A DNA stretch of 64,000 nucleotides, taken from the NCBI GenBank assembly GCA_958450365.1, contig CAUEEP010000736.1, forward strand, positions 1,054,001 through 1,118,000, read 5' to 3'. The stretch is from Mesorhabditis belari. Taxonomy: Eukaryota > Nematoda > Chromadorea > Rhabditida > Rhabditidae. The translations under genes were made by a program, and so were the position numbers. The stretch's first letter is position 1, and every line of letters begins with the position of its first letter. Shown piece after piece: positions 55,124-64,000 of this stretch. Below the pieces are notes generated by a model. That model was not told where the DNA came from. It ran no database searches and saw only the letters and a program-made list of their open reading frames with translations.

Positions 55124-58100
55124 TCATTTTAAGATCCCCAACTTGTTCCCCGTAATGGTTTGCCATATCCGAGCACCATTTGAACTTGAAAAAACAGTGA
55201 TTCAAAATGGTGGAAATGGTGGAAATGGATGGGTATCATGGTGTCTTTTCCCTTTCCTTTTCCTTTCTTTCCTTTTCTTTTCCCTTTCTTTTCACCCATC
55301 TCTCATAATGTACCATTGTGTGAATGAAAGAAAGAGAGTAAAAGACAATCAAAAGCCTTACCGCCTTTTAGACATCTTGTCCATTACGTTTTCCAAGTTT
55401 CTCCATTTTTCAGACAAACCAGTTTTTGCCACCTGTCACCGGACGTGAATAATGGGCTGAAACGAACCGTTTTTTGACCACAAAAAAGAGACATTTAGAT
55501 ACAGTAAGCTTTTAATTTTAGCTTTTAATCTAGCTTTTAATTTAGCTTTTAGTTTAGCTTTTAGTTTAGCTTTTAGTTTAGCTTTTAGTTTAGCTTTTAG
55601 TTTAGCTTTTAGTTTAGCTTTTAGTTTAGCTTTTAGTTTAGCTTTTAGTTTAGCTTTTAGTTTAGCTTTTAATTTAGCTTTTATCAGTTGAAAGAATGGT
55701 GAAGCTAAAAGGCAATGTTAACTACTTTAAACAAAAATTCTAAGTAAATGATTGTAGGTAAATTTTTTGAATCGTTAAAGCTAACTTAGCTTAGTCTAAA
55801 TCTTTAATATACTTTACCAAAAAGCAATCAAAACTAGACTCAACAATTTGATGGGGTTTTAAAGATGTCTAAAAGGCGGTAAGGCTTTTGATTGTCTTTT
55901 AATTGTCTGTGATTGTCTTTTGATTGTCTTTTACTCTTTTTAAAGGTTTTAAAGTGATAAGAAGAGTTTTCTTATAGCTTTAAAACCTACTGTAGAGAGA
56001 CTGGCATACTGTAGAGAGACTTCTTTTCGCTTTAAATTGAACAATTGAAATTTAAAGCAAAATAAAGTCTCTCGATCTCAAATCTTTTAGCTTACAAACC
56101 AGAGAAGATCAGAGATTTTCAGAAAACGAATAAACTATACCGTATTTCTTTGATTTTCAAGAGGGTTTCCTCTCATACGTTGTCCCACTTCATTAGCCAA
56201 TGTACACAAAATTGCTGAAGTGATCTTGAAGTAAGAAGGAGCAAGAAATCAATTCTCATTTCTCTTTTTCCCCTCTCAATTTCTACAGATTGCGTAGATT
56301 TCAAGTGATTACCGAACACGAAAATGGATTCACTTTCATCTAAAAAATTTTTCCGCTTTATTTGTTTCATTGATGTTGATTGGTTCTTCAATTAGGACAC
56401 TTGAAAAATGAGGTTAAGAGATCAGCTTACCGATTAGTTCAGCAGCTCTACATCTAGAGAAACTTTAAGCCAATAATAAGCCATTAAATAAGCCATTAAA
56501 TACTTTAAAAAGTCTCACTACAGTATGCCAGTCTTGTCTGCTTTTCATGAAAAGGAGTTGTTTTAAAAAAAGGCCAGGTTTAGGCTTAGCTTCTGGATAG
56601 AACTAAGTACTTTAAAAGACTTAAATCTGGATCCCGAAGATCTACTTCAATTTTACTATTATTTAAACCGATTAGTTCAATAGCTCTACATCTAGAGAAC
56701 CTTTAATAAGCCATTAAATATTTTAAAAAGTCTCACTACAGTATCCGAGTCTTGCCTGCTTTTCATGAAAAGGAGTTGTTTTAAAAAAAGACCAGATTTA
56801 GGCTTAGCTTCTGGATAGAACTAAGTACTTTAAAAGACTTAAATCTGGATCCCGAAGATCTACTTCAATCTTGCTATTATTTAAACCCCTACAAAACGAT
56901 TTCTTTTAGAAAACTTTACTTATTTTCCTTTACTCTTGTTTTTAGAATTTACTTGAAAACATTTTGAATAGATTTCATTTGACAATAGCTCGTAATTTCG
57001 CTTATCTTTTGTTGATGAATTGTGGATGAAAACTTAAAACAATACACCTAATGAAGAAAACTTTTAGTTTTAAACAATTTGTTCAATTCAAAGTTTTAAA
57101 GAAATAACGTAAAACTAGAAATTCGAATTTTTTTTTTTGGTTTTTCTGAGATTCTTTTTCTATTGTTTTAGAAATAAATACGGTAGTTGAATGAGAAAAA
57201 GAAAAGTAGTTAAAGTCTTTATTTTCTTTGGAAGATAGGTTTAAGATAGGAAGATAGGTTTGGAAGATAGGAAGATAGGTTTGGAAGATAGGAAGATAGG
57301 TTTGGAAGATAGGAAGATAGGAAGATAGGAAGATAGGAAGATAGGAAGATAGGAAGATAGGAAGATAGGAAGATAGGAAGATAGGAAGATAGGAAGATAG
57401 GAAGATAGGAAGTTAGGAAGATAGGAAGATAGGAAGTTTGGAAGATAGGAAGATAGGAAGTTGGGAAGATAGGAAGATAGGAAGATAGGAAGATAGGAAG
57501 ATAGGAAGATAGGAAGATAGGAAGATAGGGAAGATAGGAAGATGGGAAGATGGGAAGATAGGAAGATAGGAAGATAGGAAGATAGGGAAGATAGGAAGAT
57601 AGGAAGATAGGAAGATAGGAAGATGGGAAGATAGGAAGATAGGAAGATAGGAAGATAGGAAGATAGGAAGATAGGAAGATAGGAAGATAGGAAGATAGGA
57701 AGATGGGAAGATAGGAAGATAGGAAGATAGGAAGATAGGAAGATAGGAAGATAGGAAGATAGGAAGATAGGAAGATAGGAAGATAGGAAGATAGGTTTAA
57801 GTCATAGAAATCCTCTAAAAGATATTCGAGAGATTACGACAGTTTTAAAGCTTATGTTGAAGCTCTAGTATGATAGATTATAATAGTTTTAAAGCATTAC
57901 AGTTTACTGTATTACTGTAATTCTAATAGCAGAAAGATTACGGTAGCTTGTTAATATTTAAATTGTCTAACTAGTTGAAACAAAGCTCCTTTTTCGAGTT
58001 CCCATTCTTTCCTCCATTCTTTTACCCATCAATCTTTTACCCTTAGGGAACGGAAATTTGGCTCACTTATAGATTTGATTGAATTGTGCCGTGGAAAAGA

Positions 58101-58178
58101 CATTGAGTCTATACAAGTGAGGGACAAGAGTGGCATTGAAATTGGGGAGGAATGGATGGGTGAATCCAATTGGCACAT
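55124..58178 (-). CDS. small unrecognised protein, four exons
   Basis: Exons 58041-58178, 56141-56224, 55362-55432, 55124-55184 join in phase (0, 0, 2) into about 117 residues. The ATG at 58178 gives MCQLDSPIHSSPISMPL. A Ser-rich basic part follows (FPRHNSIKSISEPNFRSLR), then ITSAILCTLANEVGQRMRGN, then a helical basic part (KTGLSEKWRNLENVMDKMSK), ending in ITGNKLGILK. Donors and acceptors are all GT-AG. No family is recognised. The start is uncertain because the open frame extends upstream. The introns are long and full of satellites. Confidence 0.5.
55515..55690. repeat. 12-bp AGCTTTTAGTTT repeat
   Basis: About fourteen near-perfect units in an intron of the gene at 55124-58178. Confidence 0.93.
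56432..56884. repeat. two tandem copies of about 230 bp
   Basis: 56432-56668 and 56669-56884 share CCATTAAATACTTTAAAAAG, TTTTCATGAAAAGGAGTTG and CTGGATCCCGAAGATCTACT. Confidence 0.9.
57228..57795. repeat. 8-bp AGGAAGAT satellite, about 560 bases
   Basis: Long, mostly perfect run of GGAAGATA with rare GGAAGATG and GGAAGTT(T/G) variants. Longest microsatellite-like tract of the window. Confidence 0.97.
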
Positions 58179-59127
58179 CCCCCTTTTCTTCCATTCAATG
58201 AACTCCACTACCAAACTTATCCCAGGCTGGCACCCTCAATTTGCATCTCTTTTCTTTTATGAGTTGATTATGTGTTTCGATAATTCTAAGTTCTTGACGA
58301 GATTAAGTAATTCTTCTAAGCACTTCAGCGATAGAAATTTCTAATTTTCAATTAAAATTTCATTTAGATTAAATAAAAGAAAAAGATTGGCTTGTTTAAA
58401 AGAGGAAAATTGATTTTTCGGGAAAAAGTTTATCAAGCTGGCCGACCCGGGACTCGAACCGGCGATCTATCAATTACTGAACAACTGCGCTAATCATAAC
58501 ACCACAACGGACTTGACAGGCCGACTCCAGAACGAGTTAACTATAGAGTTTTGAAGCTGCAAGCAGGTGAACTAGTTTTGAAGCTGCAAGCATAAAAAGC
58601 CTAGAGATTTTTGTTCTTTGATGCTCTCTTTGATTGACTAAATGTAAATATTGTTTTTCAACAGCTTTCGTACTTTTGCAAGACTTGGCTTTGTAATGTA
58701 AAGTCAATCGACTTCATGCAAGATCCAATGATCGCTTGCATTCGATCAGCAATCAACCAATTTCCTTTTCTAACCCTTTCCTTAAAATTTAGATTCCTAA
58801 AAATGTTTTGGTTCAAGTTTCAAAACCTGAACAAAAACCTTTTATTTCTCTTCTCCTTTTCACAATTCTTTCAATTCATCCAGAGTTTTGTCCCACAATT
58901 GTTCTGCTGTCAAGAACAATTATCCCGTGAAATGGGAGCGATCTTTTGAATTTGAAAAGAAAAGAGAAAGGTTTTTGTCTCTCAAATCCGCTTAGAGGTT
59001 GAACTGTTGACAAAAAAAAAGAAAAGAAATAAAGAGGAAACACCATTTACTATTTTGAACTTTGGGAATTGAAGGAAAAGTGTTTGCAGAACATTGGTTG
59101 TGCAGAAAGTTGTGCGTTTGCAAGAGC
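58179..59127. other. spacer, no supported gene
   Basis: Contains a tRNA-like patch at 58440-58516 (rejected) and a weak U6-PSE-like motif at 59099-59133 (TGTGCAGAAAGTTGTGCGTT, tail GAGCTCAAAG). No exon found. Confidence 0.4.
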
Positions 59128-59640
59128 TCAAAGTCCTCTGTTTTGGGGACACAAAATCGCCTTTATTGAATAAGAATTCGAGTGGGTGAAAGGGGAATTG
59201 TTTGAGGGTTTTTTGGGGAATCCGTTTGGATTTTTGCTTTGTTCTGAATAGATAAATTGACTGTTGAATATGAATTTGATAGAAAGTATTATCTTTTTAA
59301 TTTAACGATCCGTAATCAATAAAAGGTTTACGATGAGTAAATGGATTTCTTTTGTTCGTTTAAGCTTTGGTGCTTTAAACGTTTAAACGTAAAGCTTTAA
59401 AACGTTTCAACTACCGTAGAAACTATTGTCTTTTTTAATTTCATTTTAAACCAACCATAATCAACAAAAGATTTACGATGGGTAAATGGATTTCTTTTGT
59501 TGGTGCTTCTACCGTAATGTAACTACCGTCATCCATTTAGTATTTTTGTTTATTCCGTTCGTATATTATGACAGATTACTGTAGATTACTGTAGCAAAGA
59601 AAAGATATGGTGAATATGGTGAAGAGATTCAATTCAATTG
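59128..59640. repeat. segmental duplication, copy 1
   Basis: Matches 62230-62700 in the same order: CAAAGTCCTCTGTTTT, GAATTCGAGTGGGTGAAAGG, GGTAAATGGATTTCTTTTG and the CGTATATTATGACAGATTAC block. The GGTAAATGGATTTC unit is itself repeated at 59335, 59475 and 59697. Confidence 0.8.
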
Positions 59641-59842
59641 AAAGCTTACCACGGTAATGGTAGATATAATGACTTTAATTCGTCTAGTGTACGATGATTA
59701 AATGGATTTCTTTTGTTCGTTTGAGCTTTGGTGCTTTAAACGTTTAAACTACCGTAGAAACTATTGTCTTTTCAGTAAACAAACCGTAATCAACATCAAT
59801 TTCCTGTTCTTCCTTTTTCTGTGTTACTTGGGTGAAAGATTA

Positions 59843-59870
59843 AGTGTGCTAGAATCCGTGTGTTTACAGA
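59843..59870 (+). promoter_or_regulatory. U6-PSE-like motif, no U6
   Basis: AGTGTGCTAGAATCCGTGTG then TTTACAG matches the dispersed motif. Confidence 0.4.
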
Positions 59871-60450
59871 AAATGAAAGATTGATTTCCACAAGTTTTTC
59901 CCCTTCAATACAGCTTATCACTTTCCACTTCCAATACACAAATCAAATTCTTTCCTAGCTTTTCTTGGCTTTCATTTTGAATTGAGTTCAGTCTTTTGTG
60001 ACTTTTGATGGACTTGAAAAATGGTAAAATCGGATTACAGTAGACTGACAATCAGCAACTCAATGGGGAATTGAAATTGGAAAGAAATCGAGATATGGTG
60101 GAAGAGATTCAATTCAAGTTTCCCTCATCAAAAATCTGTCAGCGAACTTTTTCGAACTATTGAAAGCTTTTTAAGGCGATTCTCTAGGGAATTTAAAGAT
60201 ATTCAACTGAAAGGCTTTTACATTTATAGTTCTTTAAATATTTGTGTTTGAAGTAAGTTTGTTTTTTTTTCTTTACAATAACCTCCTCGACTATGTTCTC
60301 TTTTTATTCTGAGGTATCAGAAAAGAAAGAAATCGAGACAAGCTCTAAAATGATTCACAAAAGGTTTTCCTATAAGATGATAATTGTTTGGTTGAAAGAG
60401 GAAAAGAGATCAAAAGAGGAAAGGACAATGTCAAGAATGACAAGAAGAAA

Positions 60451-60880
60451 TGTATAATCTTTTGTGGAAGAGATTGTCTATGAATCAATTGGATTGAGAA
60501 AAGATTACTAGAGAGAGTGATTGAGAACAAAAATATAGAATACTTGTTCTAGATCGGTATACTTTAGGTATCTAGACTCATAATTGAACATTCATTGAAT
60601 GATTTGTCTAATCTTTTGTGGAAGAGATGGACCAACTGAGTCAACTGGATTGGGAAATGATCACTAGAATTAGTGATTGAGAACAAAAAGATAGAATACT
60701 AGTTCTAGATCGGTATACTTTAGTTATCTAGACACAAAATTGAACATTCATTGAATGATTTGTATAATCTTTTGTGAAAGAGATTGTCTATGAAAAGATT
60801 ACTAGAGAATTTGTGATTGAGAACAAAAAGATAAAAATCCTTGTTCTAGATACTATCTAGACTTATAATTGATCACTTAA
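60451..60880. repeat. three tandem copies of about 155 bp
   Basis: Copies start at 60451, 60607 and 60762; each has ATAATCTTTTGTGGAAGAGA-type starts and GTTCTAGATCGGTATACTTT (the third is shortened). Confidence 0.9.
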
Positions 60881-61729
60881 TAAGTTGAATCATTATAAAT
60901 ATAAGTTAATACTCTAGAAAGTAAGTACTGTAATCATAAAGTGCAGTAAAGGTCAGCTCATTGATCCCCATCTCATTGTTGGTGTATAGTTAACCGGTTA
61001 CAACTTAAACCCCAGTTTTCTAACCATTTCATTCATTCAGAATCTAGTTAAACTTTCAAACATTTCCTTTTAAATCTAGAGAACAAAGCATTGATAGTTT
61101 TCACTCGAATCTTTCGAGGAGAATCGTCGATGAATCAAGGATAAAGAGAGAGTTTATTCATCCTTTCCCCCAATGAAAAGAGAGAAAAAATAATCCGATT
61201 TCGAAGACAAACTTTGTCCATTCATCGAAGATACTGGCGCCACAGCTCTTTGACTTTAAAGTCTATTCAAAAAAACTGTATTCAAAGTCTATTCAACTCA
61301 ATGATCCGAAAAATTTCTTCAAGATCCGTTTAACACTCGTTCAAAAATCTTTGACACCTTGTCTTTTCACAGTCTTTTCACAGAAACGTGTCAAAAGCCA
61401 ATGGCAATTTAAAGAGGGTAATTGTTGGGGAAAATCACCGGAAATCATCAAAAATCACTCAAAATAGGTGTGCAAGGTGATAGATTTGATCAGGAAAACA
61501 GATGAGATCTGTGAAATGAGAAGAATTGGTTTGAACTTTATTCTGACTATAGATTACCTTGTCTTATCTCCGATTGTACAATGTACAAGAATCAAATTGA
61601 ACCTTAATAACTCTATCTTTAGACTTTTTACTTACCATTAAACCCTTTTTATTAAAACAATTGTTAGAGATCAAGATTTGTTAGAAAGAAGTTTGCTGTT
61701 AACAATCCAATTTCAATTGTTCATCGTAC

Positions 61730-61934
61730 ATTTGAAAAAAGATCGTCACTTTCGCGCGTCTATAACTCCCTTGTCTTTACCGTATTTCTAAATATTAATA
61801 TTACCATTGTGTAGCCATTGAAAAGAGCTTTCAGAAAATGTTTAACACTAATAGTTTAAACTCAAAGATAAGGGAGTTACAGACGCGCGAAAGTGACGAT
61901 CGTTTTTTCAAATATCATATTTCATTGTCCAGTA
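61730..61934. mobile_element. MITE, TACTGGACAATG family, left end lost
   Basis: Over 95% of 31505-31729 is present by eye; the outer 20 bases of the left arm are missing. The right end is ATTTCATTGTCCAGTA. Confidence 0.85.
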
Positions 61935-62229
61935 ATGAGAAGAATTGGTTTGAACTTTATTCTGACTATAGATTACCTTGTCTTAAACCTTGTCTTTTAC
62001 CATGTCTTTTAAAGATTAATTCTCTCTTTTTTTCTTTTACTTCTCAACATTGAAAACTCTTTGTGTACTTTATGCTAAAAACGAATCCTATCTAGTGTAC
62101 TGGAATCTTGATCTTTCTTAGATATAACTTACAATAGTTAAAGCTTTTCTTTTGCTCCTCTACCACAATTTTCTTCATCTTTGTTCTCCAAAGAAAGACT
62201 TACTTAAAAATCTTCGAAAATCAAATTTC

Positions 62230-62700
62230 AAGTCCTCTGTTTTCGGCACACAAAGTCGCCTTTATCGAATAAGAATTCGAGTGGGTGAAAGGGGAATTGT
62301 TTGAGGGTTTTTAGGGTTTTTAGGGAAGTTCGTTTGGATTTTTGCTTTGTTCTGAGCAGACAAATTGACTGTTGAATATAAATTTAAGCATTTTGAAGCC
62401 TTTTGAGCAATTTGTTTTGAGCGTTTTGAGCAATTTGAATACAAAAACTATTGTCTTTTTAATTTCATTTTAAACAAACCATAATCAACAAAAGATTTAC
62501 GATGAGTAAATGGATTTCTTTTGTTGCTTTGAGCTTTCTAACGTTGGTGCTTTAAACGTTTAAACGTTTAAACTACCGCCACCCATTTCGTCTTTTTTGT
62601 TTATTCCATTCGTATATTATGACAGATTACTGTAGCATTGAAAGCTTGCCACCGTAATGGTAGATATAATTACTTCAATTCGTCTAGTGAACGATTCAGT
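62230..62700. repeat. segmental duplication, copy 2
   Basis: Second copy of 59128-59640, with an AGGGTTTTT duplication near 62310. Confidence 0.8.
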
Positions 62701-62712
62701 TTAAACGAGCTT

Positions 62713-62912
62713 ACTTTCTGTAATAGTAGTGAACCCTGAGTGTCGACTAAATACCTCGAGATCTCGAGGACGGCTTATCAGAACCTATCGATGTGAGGTC
62801 GGAAAATGTAGCTGATGATGAGATCTTGTGGGGAATTTGAGTGTTGAGCTTCTGCAAAAGCTTGGAAACCGTAAAATAGTCATCAACTCGGCTCGGTGCA
62901 CTATTAGAGAAA
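62713..62912. mobile_element. MITE-like element with coding-like cargo
   Basis: Ends TTTCTGTAATAGTAGTG and CACTATTAGAGAAAATACGG resemble the 9496-9614 and 24335-24798 MITEs. The interior is GC-richer than its surroundings. On the minus strand it reads SRVDDYFTVSKLLQKLNTQI, then SATFSDLTSIGSDKPSSRSR, without stop, as if a host or transposase exon had been captured. Confidence 0.5.
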
Positions 62913-64000
62913 ATACGGTAGTTGCAAATTTCAAAATCATTCAACAATTCAATAATTCAACATTCAACAATTCTGTCTAAATATTACTCTTTAAAATTCT
63001 TTAATTTCCAAAGAAAGAAGCCTACAAACACGAGAGCACAGCAGCTAACAATGAGCAATGGATGGAGAGCAGATGTGGGTCTGTTCTTCTGTTCTTCACC
63101 CCTTCACTCTTCCCCTCCACTCCCCTCCACTCCCCTCCGGTTTCCCCATAACCATCCCTTCCCTTTATTGTCTAGAATCACCATTTAGCCGATCAAATCA
63201 AAAGATTCCAATTCCTTCTTTGAATTCTTTGTATACAAATTTACATACAAATTTCGCGCCCGCTTTCTTCTTCTTTTTCTTCTTTTTTTTCCTAAAAATG
63301 TGTAAAAAAATCATTGAAATCTTTTTCTTCATTGTCATTTTTCTTTTAAATTGAAATAACAAGGAAAAGTCTAGAAAATAAGATTAGATTTTGAGAAATC
63401 GCTTTTTTAGAAGTTCATTATTTGAATTAAATAGGGGTTCTGAAGAAGAAAAACCCGTTTATTCATGAAAAACTCTATTAGAACAAAGGTGTAACAAATC
63501 TATTTATAATGAAATGAAGAAGTTAAGTTCTTCTTAAAATGAAGAGGTTAAGCTCTTCTTAAAATAGAAGAAGCTGTTCTTCTTAACATGAAGAAGTTAA
63601 GTTCTTCTTATCATGAAGAAGCTAAGTTCTTCTTAAAATGAAGAGGTTAAGTTCTTCTTAAAAAGGAAGAGGCTAAGTTCTTCTTAACATAAAGAAGTTG
63701 TTCTTCTTAACATGAAGAAGTTAAGTTCTTCTTAAAATGAAGAGGTTAAGCTCTTCCTAAAATAAAGAAGTTAAGTTCTTAAACTCTTAAACGAAAACTT
63801 CAATCCCTTCAAAGAAGTCGATTCATTTGGATCAAGATTTAAACCTAAAAAGATTTTCGTTTGAAAATGTCAAGCACTACGTTGTTCTAATAGAGTTTTT
63901 CATGCATAAACGGGTTACTTTTTTGAGTCGCTTGTGTACTCTGCACTGAGAAATGCACGCTTTCTTATGTAACAAATCTATTTATAATGAAAATTCGATT
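62913..64000. other. window end, no supported gene
   Basis: A C-rich patch at 63095-63150 (CCCCTCCACTCCCCTCCACT), then AT-rich DNA, the tandem repeat at 63480-63790, and at 63935-63970 a minus-strand U6-PSE-like motif (AGAAAGCGTGCATTTCTCAG). Confidence 0.4.
63480..63790. repeat. about 24-bp AAGTTCTTCTTAAAATGAAG repeat
   Basis: About twelve imperfect units of GTTAAGTTCTTCTTAAAATG followed by AAGAG. Each unit is partly palindromic (CTTCTT/AAGAAG). Confidence 0.9.

Noticed and set aside
58440..58516. tRNA-like patch on minus with GGTTCGAGTCC B-box and TAGCGCAGTTG A-box words
   Set aside because: The acceptor stem does not pair and two of five T-stem pairs fail; at most a tRNA-derived relic.
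63480..63790. Regularly spaced repeat that might be taken for a CRISPR array
   Set aside because: The units are contiguous and imperfect with no unique spacers, in a eukaryotic genome; a minisatellite.

Overview
The window is nuclear DNA from a nematode, most likely a rhabditid. Genes have many small exons, introns of 40-60 bp with a TTTCAG acceptor, and AT-rich spacers. The U6 snRNA genes have the nematode form. The TRAIP-like, PIN4, GRIP-golgin and EDRF1-like proteins are all animal genes. Several genes begin just after an acceptor that could be a trans-splice site. All exon models were read by eye from splice signals and reading frame, so single boundaries may be a few bases off.

Layout. 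0-1 kb: 3' end of a CULT (cereblon-type) protein gene. 2.4-5.2 kb: three U6 loci, one of them a pseudogene, around a transposon with terminal inverted repeats and a small ORF. 6.9-10.2 kb: a gene for a secreted-looking protein with a fibronectin-III-like region, invaded by MITEs. 10.7-11.7 kb: mariner and other MITE derivatives. 12.3-14.2 kb: a TRAIP-type RING E3 (minus). 16.4-22.5 kb: a deleted mariner element abutting a neuropeptide GPCR (minus). 22.9-32 kb: mostly repeats, a GPCR-like fragment, a LINE remnant and a U6-type promoter of unknown output. 32.2-33.4 kb: a protein with only a TAZ2-type zinc finger. 35.1-36.4 kb: a probable two-gene operon (small membrane protein plus PIN4), with a 93-residue single-pass membrane protein convergent to it. 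37.6-40.8 kb: a GRIP-domain golgin (GCC1/GCC88 type). 41.2-51.8 kb: an EDRF1-like gene (minus) with a Tc1-type transposon in its last intron. 52.7-54.8 kb: an inverted broken copy of exons from the 6.9-10.2 kb gene. 55.1-58.2 kb: a small unrecognised gene (minus). 58-64 kb: repeats with no gene that I can support.

The region has two striking features. First, the promoter element of the U6 genes recurs, without a U6 body, at about a dozen further sites; one of these also has a TATA box and may drive an unknown short RNA. Second, the DNA has copied small pieces of its own exons into nearby introns and spacers several times, often inverted, and many of the larger introns carry their own minisatellite. 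Transposons have reshaped gene ends: a mariner copy sits in the TA of a stop codon, and a MITE sits where a splice acceptor should be.
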